Origin: Bretschneidera sinensis
Lineage: Eukaryota; Streptophyta; Magnoliopsida; Brassicales; Akaniaceae
DNA length: 64,000 nt
Direction of reading: 5' to 3'
Assembly: GCA_023935145.1 (NCBI GenBank)
Contig: CM043698.1
Location: 79,755,001-79,819,000 of the forward strand
Part shown: one piece after another, positions 34,157 through 43,812 of the stretch
Numbering within the stretch: the first letter of the stretch is position 1
How the letters are laid out: each line of letters begins with the position of its first letter
Translations under genes and position numbers: made by a program
Notes under the pieces: generated by a model
Told to the model about the DNA's origin: nothing
What the model saw: only the letters and a program-made list of their open reading frames with translations
Database searches by the model: none

Positions 34157-36342
34157 TGTAATACCCATATTCATAAAGTAAGGGTAAATAAATAATTTAA
34201 TAAATATGACATGAAATTAAAATAATGTATTTACGCGAAGGACAAGTATTGAATAAAATAATTCTAAAAAAATGTGGACGTCCAGAACGTCCAAAGAAAA
34301 AAAATGGAAAAGAAAAAAAAAATTAATTATTTTTTTCTCAAAAAAAAAAAAGTCAACAAAGTGTGGCAGCAGGCGGCAGCACCTACTGCCAAGGGAAATG
34401 GTGCATGGTGTATGCTCTCCACGTCTCTAAAACGTGAAGACTGTGTAGGGGGTTAAAGACAGATGGTGCAAGTAAATTTGGGGCTGTCGAGATTTTTGTG
34501 CAGCAAAGCTTATATATATATATACTGATGCGTAAACGTAATTTACTTACCACATACGTTTAGTTTTTCTTTCATTACATGTTTTCTCAAAACACTTGGG
34601 GACCCGAAAAAAAGTTGAAAGAGCAAAATTTTGAAGGGATTTACTGTGGAATTTCATATAGAATCACGAGAAGCTATCAGAAAAACATAAGGTAATAACC
34701 TGATGTTTATTTTTGAATTTTTAGCATTTATGAAATTTCCTAAAAGTTAAAGTGGGAATTTTCAAAGGGTGTGGTTTATGAAGAATTGAATAAATAATTA
34801 GAAATTCAATACAAATATTATGTCAGGTGTTGGCGGTCAGCAACCGGGAAAAATTTCTGAGAGGAACGGGAAAGGCAAGGAGGTGATCCACAAGTAGCTT
34901 TAAGTGTTACGTGGTGAGTTGGATTTACTTTAAGTAATCTAAATAAAAATGAAAAAAATTTAGTGATAATATTAAAATAAATTATTAGCTTATGTTTTGG
35001 TGATAGATAAAGATTTGGTTGATAGATATGATATGAATTTTGGACATGTAAAAAATTATTAGGGGAGCAATAATATTTTTGGGAATAATAAGTTGATTTA
35101 ATAATAAAAGCGATAAGTGAAATTCTTGATGAGTTATGGTTGATGTTTTGATACGAATTATGATGAGATAAATTTTAATGGATCTTGACAAGCTTTGATG
35201 GATGATTTGATCTGATTTGGGATTAAATTTAATGGATCTTGACAAGCTTTAATAGATGATTCGATGTGATTTGGGATGAGAGGAATTTAGTGGAATTTTT
35301 GTTATATAAATTTGAGAATAATTAGGATAGCCAATTTAAATGTTTTGAATTTATGTTGTTTTTATATTACTGTTCATATGTATATTTCATATCGTTGTTC
35401 ATATACATATGCATTAAATAAAAGAAAAGAACTGGGAAGGCAGCCGGTCTAATGTAAATGAAAGAACATGGTAGACAATCGGTCTAATGAAAATGAAAGA
35501 ACCGGTAAGGCAGTCGGTCTAATGAAAAGAAAATAACCAAGAAGGTAGCGGATATAAATAAGAATGAAAGAACTAAAAAGGTAGTTGGTCTAAGATAAAA
35601 ACATGTCGACATGTGGGAGGACGTTCCCATAATAATAATTCGTGCATTGCATCTGTTTTAATTATTACTTGCATTATTAAAATACTGATGTGAGATGTGT
35701 TATTATGAACTTATTTATAGATGGATGAGTCTCATAGAGAGACAGTTATGGTTATAAGAACCATCTAAATGGTAGATTTTATTATGTGAACCTTATTACG
35801 AGGAAATTTTGAGATAATTGATGGTTTTAAAGTGAACCAATAATTAAGAAGAAGAGATTGATAGAGAATGAATCTTTTGACATGTGTAGTGATAGTAGAA
35901 TGCTAGTATCAAGTTGTGAGAGATATAAATGATTAAATATTGAAAGACCATTTATACAACTGAATACTTTTAGTAAATTTAATTCACTGAGCTTGTGAAG
36001 CTTAGCCCTCATTGTACAATGATTTCAGGTAGCAGACAGGACAAATAGTTTGATGCGTTGAGGTTCAGACGAATTCATTTTCTATAAGCCATGTACGTGT
36101 CAACATCCTCAGACTAATAAGAAAAGAAAACAAAAATTTATTTGTAAATATTCATGCATTTTAAGTTGCATCTAATGTTTAAAGATCATATTGATATAAC
36201 TCCCCTGTTGAGGGATGATGATTGATGTAAAATTTTCTAATGGTGTTATTTATTTTTATTGTTGCATATATGTGTCGTGCTGAGATTTTCAAAATGTGAT
36301 TATACCGTCTCGAGGGTGGCCAACCCGGGCTGGGTCGTTACA
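34157..36342 (+). repeat. E3 3' LTR
   Basis: The LTR runs TGTAATACC ... GTCGTTACA. The tandem block at 35427-35595 has the same 35-38 bp units as the 5' LTR but more decayed. The perfect 14-bp palindrome ACATGTCGACATGT is at 35601-35614. Confidence 0.9.
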
Positions 36343-36639
36343 CAAAGTGCTGGTTTCTCTCCATCTCTCCTCCTACTTATAAGCAAACTTTCTAAAAATT
36401 ACAAAACTACCCTTCTATTAAATAAATCTTTCACAGTCTACCCCAAACACTTTTTAAAACTCCAAAAGCTCCCCCAATATAAACTTTATTACTTAAATCT
36501 CATTTTATTTACTTACCTCAAAGTTTCACAAGCCCTAGTAAGAATTTTCTGACTAAATTTTGAACTAGTACACACTTTTTATGCGTCGAAATACAAACCC
36601 TGAAATTAAAATACTCTAATTTAGGTACCAGACTCCACA
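36343..36639 (-). repeat. E1 5' LTR, segment 3 (outer end)
   Basis: This segment matches 134-417 of the E1 3' LTR base for base with scattered differences and ends ACTCCACA at 36639. The following sequence is CACTA coding relic, so E1 inserted into a CACTA transposon. Confidence 0.8.
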
Positions 36640-37450
36640 TAAATGACACTCAATATATCTATATCATCGTCTAAGACTCCACATGGAACAGATGGTTCAT
36701 CCTCTTGGAAATAAGCCGCAACTATAGGCATTATATCATCATCTAGATCTTAATACAAAAGAAATTTGGCATTGCCTCTAGCCTTCATTTTAAACACTAA
36801 CCACCGATCATTTCTTCCTTTCTTGTTGGAAAGGTAAGTGCAATAGTATATTTGTATCGCTTGTGAAGCCAATACAAATGGTTCGGCTAAGTAAAGCCTA
36901 GATTTATTCTTAATATCTGTGAGACCATGTCGGTCTATTTGAAGTCCATTCTCAGAATCAAACTAATCACATTTGAACAATACAACAATGTTATTAATCC
37001 CTATATATTGAAGCTTTATAACTTCTGTCAACATCTCGTAGAAATCTTGTTCATATTCATCGTAACAACTGTCTTTCATAAGTACAACACTGTTTATTTG
37101 TTTTTTCTTATGTTGTCCATACTCTTTGGTGTGAAACTTGAATCCGTTGACATAATATCCGGGATTACACTTCACACGATTCATCGGGTCAACGCCTATC
37201 CCTCGTATTTGTTTGTCAATTGTTTTATCCTTAGTGACCTATAATTAAAATATATAATTCAAAGATACCTAAATATGAATAAATAATTATATAATAAATA
37301 TATACTAACAATATTTATAATATATCATTTAGCATGGCTTATAAGATCCTGAAACCATTTTGTGAAGTTCTTCTCACGAAGTTTCTCAATTTGTTCATTA
37401 GTTATGCCTCGGTTCGCACTCCTCAAAGACTCATCATATTGTCTACAACA
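36640..37450 (-). pseudogene. CACTA transposase-associated DUF4216-like region
   Basis: Minus-strand translation of 36650-37195 gives MNRVKCNPGYYVNGFKFHTK, EYGQHKKKQINSVVLMKDSC and LQYIGINNIVVLFKCD, stop, then RLYLAEPFVLASQAIQIYY. These are hallmarks of DUF4216 in plant CACTA proteins. A further exon-like piece (37340-37445) reads ANRGITNEQIEKLREKNFTK. The about 100-bp AT-rich gap between them is probably an intron. The function of the domain is unknown; it travels with TNP2 transposase. Confidence 0.8.
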
Positions 37451-37539
37451 ATGATGATGATGAATTAATTATTGTCTAAGATATGCATATGTGGTAAGAA
37501 AATATTTTAGATTTAAAAATGACAATAGCACTCACTCCA

Positions 37540-38340
37540 CATATGACATAATTTTAACGCAATTAAGGAAAATATAGATCTCTACGGCCTTCAGCTCATA
37601 GTCATCCAAGACACTAATATTCTCATGACCAAAAGCACGACCTGGATAACTAAAAATAGATAGTCACACTCCTTGATCCACATTTCCCCCGATGTCATTG
37701 CAATTGACTCGATTCATTTTTGTCTAAAAATTTGGTTGAAAATAATCAAAGTAGAAATTTGAGATTTCTTGTATGATGTATGCCTCATCCATGGAACATT
37801 CAACGCGCATTTTATTTCAAGCCTTTTTATTTAGGTTGTGCATACACCTATTTTTCATACATATGTATTAAAATGGAATTCAATGATATGAAGTGAGAAG
37901 ACTTTAACGATTAGCAAAATTACTGATATTACCTCTCAAATAGATACATCCATCGATATTGCACAGGGCCACCAACTTTATCTTCCTAAGCTAAGTTAAT
38001 CGGCAAATGCTCTACTGAGTCGAAGAATATCGAAGGAAAAAATCTTTTCAAGCTTGCATAGGATGACGAGAATATTTTTCTCAAGAAACTCCACATGCTC
38101 AACGCACAGTTCAGTTGCGAATATATCTCTGAAGAAGTTACTTAGGTCTGCTAACGCATCCCACACAAGGTCAGGTAAAAAGTCATGAAACACCATAGAA
38201 TTAATCTTTCCATGAACACGTGACAATCATGACTCTTCATCTCATAGAACTTGCACTCATTCAGTTTAACACATCATGCTAAATTTGAGGCATAGCCGTC
38301 TGGGAACTTCAAATTTGAAACCCATTCACAAACTGCCTTA
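37540..38340 (-). pseudogene. CACTA DUF4218-like region
   Basis: Frames on the minus strand read IFSYPGRAFGHENISVLDDY (about 37580-37650), then VFHDFLPDLVWDALADLSNF and ELCVEHVEFLEKNILVILCK (37996-38226). The latter is characteristic of DUF4218 downstream of TNP2. The reading frame shifts between EMKSHDCHVFMERLI and the following segment near 38190-38200. Confidence 0.8.
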
Positions 38341-38399
38341 TCTGAAACTTTTTTAATACATAGGTTACTTTGGGTTTATATTTGGGTTTACCATTGACT

Positions 38400-38706
38400 T
38401 CAACCAACTTCAACTAGGGACACGTACAAAAATTTGCCATATCTAAATGAGTGTTAGCCTTGTCTTTGGTTTTACCCTTGATATCCATAACAACGTTGAA
38501 AATGTTGTCAAACACATTTTTCTCAAAATGTATAATACCCAGATTTTAGTGAACAAGATTAGTTGACCAATACGGTATCTCCTAGAAGATACTCATTTTT
38601 TTTTCCAATTATGATCATTCCTAAATCCACGGATTTCTTGTTTTCTACCATTGGAATCGAATGTGATCTATTCAAAATACATTACTCTAGCTTTCCCATC
38701 TACCCC
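38400..38706 (-). pseudogene. CACTA TNP2 transposase, C-terminal side of the hAT-like insert
   Basis: The minus strand reads GYYTFEKNVFDNIFNVVMDI and KGKTKDKANTHLDMANFC. These match the TNP2 segment usually reading HIEKNVCDNIL, followed by GKSKDN and a leucine/aspartate-rich stretch. The DNA upstream is degenerate and the frame is broken at VLVN, stop. The other half of the gene resumes at 40023. Confidence 0.7.
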
Positions 38707-38868
38707 GACCACTGTGGTGAGGGCAGGTAGAGCTAGGACTCAAGACCTATACCCATTAAAATGCGGGTATGGGCATAGGTTTTAAGACCTATTAGAAAAT
38801 TACCCATGAAAATCTGAGTCGAGTCAGGTCTGCCCACGAGTTAACAGGTCTACTCATTTAATCAAAGT

Positions 38869-38870
<2 letters not shown>

Positions 38871-38920
<50 letters not shown>
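38871..38920. repeat. (AT)25 flanked by inverted repeat
   Basis: Fifty bases of pure AT lie between AATCAAAGTCC (38860-38870) and GGACATTGATT (38921-38931). These flanks are complementary at 10 of 11 bases. Confidence 0.95.
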
Positions 38921-38922
<2 letters not shown>

Positions 38923-39655
38923 ACATTGATTATATATATACCTTAAATCCCTAATTTTAGTGTTTTCCAAAACCAAAATTAGGCCTCTCTGATCTCACTC
39001 TCTCTCTTACTCTCACTCCCTCTTCTCTAATCCCTCTCACTCCCTCATCTTTGATCTCTCTCACTATCACTCCCTCCTTTATGATCTCTCTCACTCTCAC
39101 TCCCTCCCTTTATGGGTGTCGAGATTCATGGTGATGCTGATAAGCTGTGGGTGAATTATAGTTTGCAAGTATCAAACATTGTGGATCTTGGTGTTTTGGC
39201 GATGATGAGATTTGATCGGGGAGATTAGATGAAAACATGGCTGAAAGTTTTGGCAAGAAAGGTTCTTTGTTTTTGGGTCTGAAAATGAAAGTATATTCTT
39301 GGAGAAAGGGTATATGGTAAGGGTATGTGTGGATATAGTGATTGACATTCAGTTTGAGTGTAATGGGGTGTGAATTTGGTGCCATTGTTGTTGTTGTTTT
39401 CTTTCTACTACTCATACTTCTTTGCTATTTGATTTTATGAAAAACCTCTTAACCTCTTATCAGAACATGAAAAGCCTCTTAAGCATTCTTTATTGTCTTT
39501 TAATTTTAATCTTACCACATTAATATATTAAATAGAAAGGTGCAAGTATAGTTTAATTGAACTAAAGTATACTTGCCAATTATAGAGTATCTTCTCATTT
39601 TCTTTTAATTTATAAAAAAAAATCATATTACTTGTGACAAGTTTTATGATTTCAA

Positions 39656-39660
<5 letters not shown>

Positions 39661-39708
<48 letters not shown>
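39661..39708. repeat. (AT)24 microsatellite
   Basis: A pure AT dinucleotide run inside the hAT-like insert. Confidence 0.95.
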
Positions 39709-39711
<3 letters not shown>

Positions 39712-40022
39712 CTTTTATATCTAATTATGGATTTCCAATCATTTATATAAACAATGCTTATGACAGAGGGCAACAAGTTACTTTTCTCTCATCCTTTAGC
39801 TCCCCATAAATTATTTTCAACAAATCTCTGTCATATATTTAATTGTGGCTCTTGAGTATTTATTGGGTTGGACTCGCTGGTTTACCCCTTTTTTGATGGG
39901 TCGAGTATGGGCATGAAATATTGGACTTGTTGGGAAACATACATTTTTTACCCGTCACCCGTGGAACCCGGCTCGTATTTGATATGGCCTGCCCGTTTCC
40001 CATTTCTAGTAGTGGGCCACTT

Positions 40023-41400
40023 TCAGATTTATTCTTTATAAAACACAGCTTCTACCTTCTAAAAGCATGATCTTCTAGTAAGAACTAACGGTGATAGTCA
40101 AGCGAAGAATTTTTATGACTATGTGATAGTTAGAATGATTTTGTATGCTCCATACAGTAAGGACAAGCCAGTAGACCATAAGTACTCTACCTAGAAAGCA
40201 TACCATATCAGGGAAGTTATTGATCGTCCATAAAAGTGCAACCTTCATATTAAAATTTTGTTTATTGGCTGCATCATAAGTAGGAACTCCATTCGTCCAC
40301 AACGCCTTCAACTCGTCCATTAATGGACGTAGATAAACATCCAAATTCTTACTGAGGCTGTTTAGGCCAAGAATTACCAATGATAAGAATAGATTATGCT
40401 CTTTCATACACTTTCCATGAGGTAAATTGTAAGGAGTGACAAATCCTGGCCAATAAGAGCAAGGGAAAGTCGAATGGCCAAACAGAGTGAAACCGTCAGT
40501 TAAGAGTCTCAACCTATCATTATGTGATTCATGGGCAAACTCAAGGTGAGTATCATCAAAATGTTTCCACATCATGCCATCTACCGAGTGGATGACCATG
40601 TTTGGCTTACTACGTATGCCATCTTATACGTTCGATGGTGTTTTTTGACAAATATAGCCTTTGATGTCTAGGTGCCAGTGTAAGGTAACGTAATACCTTG
40701 AATGATATGTCTTTCAGCTTCTTATTACCACTCTGCCTAGGTTTAAACCGAGGATATCCACACACATAACACACTTTCTTGTCTTTTGTCTTCCTTGTAA
40801 TACAATACAATCATTCGAGCATGAATGTATCTTCTAATACCTAAGTCCTAACTCATTCACCATCTTCTTGAACTTATAAAAGTTTTCAGGAAACTTCTTG
40901 TCCTCGGGAAACTAATCTTAATTATTGTCAATAATCAATCGAAATAGTTCTCAAACATGTCAAAATCAGATTTACAACTCAACAGTTGTGAGATTGTAAC
41001 TTAGTGTGCTTCTTACAACCCTCCCACAATGGCTCATCAGCATCTCTCAACGTGTTATAGAACTTCACAGCACGAGCATTCAGATCCTCTTTGGCATCTC
41101 AGTTAAAGTCTAGGCCACCAATATCCATTACCATCTTCCCTATCTGATTCATTTCTCTGAAACCTTTATCGAAATGGTGATCTGATTGGGGTGTCGACCG
41201 TTCACGTGTCAAATAATTCTTACCATAAAAAATCCACCTATTATAATTATGAGTAAAACCTTTCCTATATAGGTAAACAAAAGAATGATCCTTTATCCAT
41301 CATGCATATTGATGCATGCTTTCTAACCATGTCATCTAATTCACTAATAGGTAGGGGGTCCTAACCCATTCATGACTGTGTGATCGATTTTGCAATTTGT
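40023..41400 (-). pseudogene. CACTA TNP2 transposase (Transposase_21), N-terminal and central part
   Basis: The longest open piece (40075-40599) reads MMWKHFDDTHLEFAHESHND, RLRLLTDGFTLFGHSTFPCS, TPYNLPHGKCMKEHNLFLSL and KQNFNMKVALLWTINNFPD, the TNP2 family core. Upstream (40610-40810) is CYVCGYPRFKP with a pair of cysteines, then LRYLTLAPRHQRLYLSKNTI. Around 40850-40930 the minus strand encodes EDKKFPENFYKFKKMVNELG, also conserved in the family. At 41280-41340 MDKGSFFCLPI could be the remnant of the start. Frameshifts and stops break the gene. The enzyme would bind the CACTA termini and cut the element out. Confidence 0.8.
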
Positions 41401-43479
41401 AGTTCCAAACTTGTTCTATTAGGATTTGATTTTGGCAGCATTTCCCATTAATCCTCCAAGTATACGACTTAAATTCAAAGCTTTATCCCAAGTAAGATAG
41501 GACCAAATTTGTTGTGTACCCAAAGAACAATGAGAAATGCTACCAAAATCTAGTCGAAACGAAACAAGCTACAACATACAAATTGAAAAATCAATCATGC
41601 ATTCCAAAACTATCCATTATGGATAATCCAATGATTATTTGAACACAAGCACTCTTATTGCAAACATATTAATTGATAAGAAACGAGAGCATTTGGGTCA
41701 TTCAATAATCATTGGACGGACATTCTAAGGTAAGATGCAATACATGAATATGTACTTAAATGAAGTTTATACATGAAGTTCTTAAGATTTCATTTAAAAT
41801 TTTACTTTTATGAAGTAATTAAGTCTGATTTTGAATTTTATTTTTAACAGTATCATAAGTTACTCTAAAAATCTCATATAAAAATCTCATCCAAGTGTTT
41901 ATAGTATTATCCATTGGTTAATAGTCCATATTTTTTTACAAGAACTAATAGTTCATAGTTGATTCAACTAAATTCACAAAAATTTACAAGCATTCTAAAT
42001 ACTGAGGTGAATTAAGTGAATTTAGTTTAATTAAGTGAATTTAGTTGAATTAAGTGGGTGTTTAATCAATTTAACCAAAAGAAAAGAAATAAAAACCTAT
42101 CTTACTATTTAAGTGATAATTTAAGGAAAGTAGGCTCCTTGATGTACATTTTCCTTTTCTTCGATTGGACATGCCTATGAAATTGAGAACTAATTCTTGC
42201 AATATTTCTCAAAGCTTTACCAACCAGGCTTTTTAACCAACCAAAGAAAAGAAAAAAGAATCAGCTAATAAAATTATGAAAATGGAAGAATATAAGGGGT
42301 GATTGTTACCAGCTATTAATTTTTGGAAAATCAAATATTTGTGATTGTACTTAATTTTTTTAATAAAAAGCAAAAGAATAGTTCGTTTTGTGCTGGTCGT
42401 GTGGCTATGTGTGTTTAATTAATTGAACTAGAAGTTTTAAAAGCTAGCTACTAATTATTCTCCCATTTCTTCTCTTCTCATCTATTGCTTTATTATCTTC
42501 TACCTATTCAGTCTGCTTGTCCAGTTATTCTTCCATTTCTTCTCTTTAAACTATTTGTCCTACATCAATTATGGTTCTATAATTTTTTGAAAAACATAAA
42601 CATGATTAGACCTATAATTTTGTTTTTTTTCTTAGAAAGCGAAAGGAAACCTAGAATAAACACCCCTCACTCCACCTTAGTGCGAAATTCATATAAGATC
42701 AATTATGGTCATATAATTTTGTTTTAGTCAATTCAGCCAAAAGAAAGAACATATCTTACATTTCTCCTTGCAAAACTTGGGAAAATCTTTTTGAGAATTA
42801 TAGAAAAGCCCGCTTCTAAAATCAATCTTCTCTAGGATAGAAGTGATATATTACAGTTCAGTAGTTCATCACAAATTTTGCTGACACACAAATGAAACAT
42901 TAATGATTGCTTAATAACATGCATCTCAACAGTTCCCACTTGTTTCAAAAATAGTTTTTGCAAACATTTTCAGTCATCTTTAAACAGTGTAAAATTAAAA
43001 AATGAATAACTACAGAAACTTAAAGACTTAAAGATAAATAACAATATGTCCATAAATATATGTATCTATATATAACATCAGACATGAAAAGTCACCAGCA
43101 CAGCTCTTTACACCCACATCAAAACCATATCACGCTATATGTAAAAAAGAAATGGATTTTGAGTTTAGCACTTCAAACAACAAAATGCCCCAATAACATT
43201 ATAATTGGTAAACACAGGATCTGTACTTAACAATTAAATTTCCAGTAATGAGAGAGAAAACTTACAAAAAAGGGAGAGAGAGCACGAAATGGTAGAGGAA
43301 GAGAGTGGAGAAAAAAGTATAAACAAAATGGTAGAAATGGATGCTGAAGATGGCAGGTGAGAAATATGTGAGAAAGAAGAGAGGGTGAATTTTTTTTTGA
43401 GGTTTTTGGCTATGGAGGTCGCGCGGCCCTCAAGAGAAAGAAAGAGAAAATGGGGAAAGTGAAGAAGAAAAACTATCGC
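41401..43479. other. CACTA 5' non-coding region
   Basis: AT-rich sequence between the transposase relic and the subterminal repeats. Short open frames (for example 42485-42727 plus and 43234-43500 minus) show low-complexity hydrophobic or Ser-rich translations. I see no gene here. Confidence 0.5.
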
Positions 43480-43812
43480 GAATTTAGGTCGGATTATCAC
43501 CGAGAGAATTCCCTCGGTAATAAAATTAAATTCGTCAGTGATAGTAAATCAGTAAATATATAATTAATCTAAAATTAATTTTATATTTATATATTAACAC
43601 TGATGGCAAAACTCTCTCAGTAATGATATATATTCAATTAAAAACGAAAAATTAATTTTCAAAAATTTCACAGACTTATCGATGATAATATATTTCACTA
43701 TCACCTACAGACACGTGTCTCTCGGTGATATCCGTTGTTGAAAACGGTTATCACTGAGGGACACGTGTCCGTCAGTGATAGTCCTTCGGTGATGAGCGTT
43801 ATTCTTGTAATG
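43480..43812 (-). repeat. CACTA right subterminal repeats and terminus
   Basis: The words ATCACCGA, TCAGTGATA and CTCGGTGATA recur in both orientations, typical transposase-binding arrays of CACTA ends. A near-perfect hairpin with 27-bp arms lies at 43710-43736 and 43743-43769, containing ACACGTGT in each arm. The terminus, CATTACAAGAAT on the minus strand, ends at 43812. Confidence 0.7.

Larger units (their letters stand above)
27857..36342 (+). mobile_element. E3: Tekay/Del-like Ty3/gypsy retrotransposon, degenerate
   Basis: LTRs of 2.16 and 2.19 kb begin TGTAATACC and end GTCGTTACA. The PBS for initiator-Met tRNA is at 30023. Relics of gag, protease, RT, RNase H, integrase and a C-terminal chromovirus-like region follow in standard order, all with stops. 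A polypurine-type segment (AAGGTGGGTAGAAT) precedes the 3' LTR. The LTRs differ at many places, implying an old insertion. No target-site duplication is found. Compared with 100-135 of the E1 3' LTR, about 17 bp of target sequence is missing at the insertion point. Confidence 0.85.
1..36639 (-). mobile_element. E1: LARD-like LTR retrotransposon, left end outside window
   Basis: Matching LTR sequence lies at 1-417 and, in three pieces, at 5545-7326, 27073-27856 and 36343-36639. Between the first two copies is about 3.6 kb of own internal sequence, once the hAT-like insert is removed. A primer-binding site for initiator-Met tRNA reads on the minus strand at 5528-5540, and a purine tract (GTGGGGAAGAAT on the minus strand) abuts the LTR at 418, so the element runs right to left. 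No gag, protease, RT or integrase similarity could be read in the internal part. Long LTRs (about 2.6 kb rejoined) with a non-coding interior fit the LARD type, which depends on proteins of autonomous relatives. Its LTR end resembles those of E3 and E4 (a CCCGAG..GG..TCATCA block), suggesting the Tekay/Del branch. It hosts EA, EB, EC, E3 and a hAT-like element. Confidence 0.75.
38715..40014. mobile_element. hAT-like insertion in the CACTA transposase gene
   Basis: Transposase coding sequence stops at 38706 and resumes near 40023. The flanks GACCACTG (38707-38714) and GGCCACTT (40015-40022) could be a decayed 8-bp duplication (6 of 8). Both ends carry GGGCAGG and ACCCATACCC-type words like other hAT elements, but the terminal inverted repeat is not clean. 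Inside are two (AT)n tracts, a short TC-rich minisatellite (38990-39110) and no transposase. Confidence 0.5.
36640..43812 (-). mobile_element. CACTA (En/Spm) transposon, right part
   Basis: The minus strand shows relics of a TNP2-type transposase and its usual C-terminal domains (36640-41400). A 5' non-coding stretch and a subterminal region of repeated ATCACTGA/ATCACCGA-type words (43480-43800) follow. The terminus on the minus strand is CATTACAAGAAT, a one-base variant of the canonical CACTACAAGAA, ending at 43812. The left end is beyond the window start because E1 split the element. A hAT-like insert interrupts the transposase gene. Confidence 0.75.

Noticed and set aside
39110..39415. 101-codon minus-strand open frame
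   Set aside because: It is inside the hAT-like insert, is His/Pro/Ser-rich and lacks any domain; no support as a gene.
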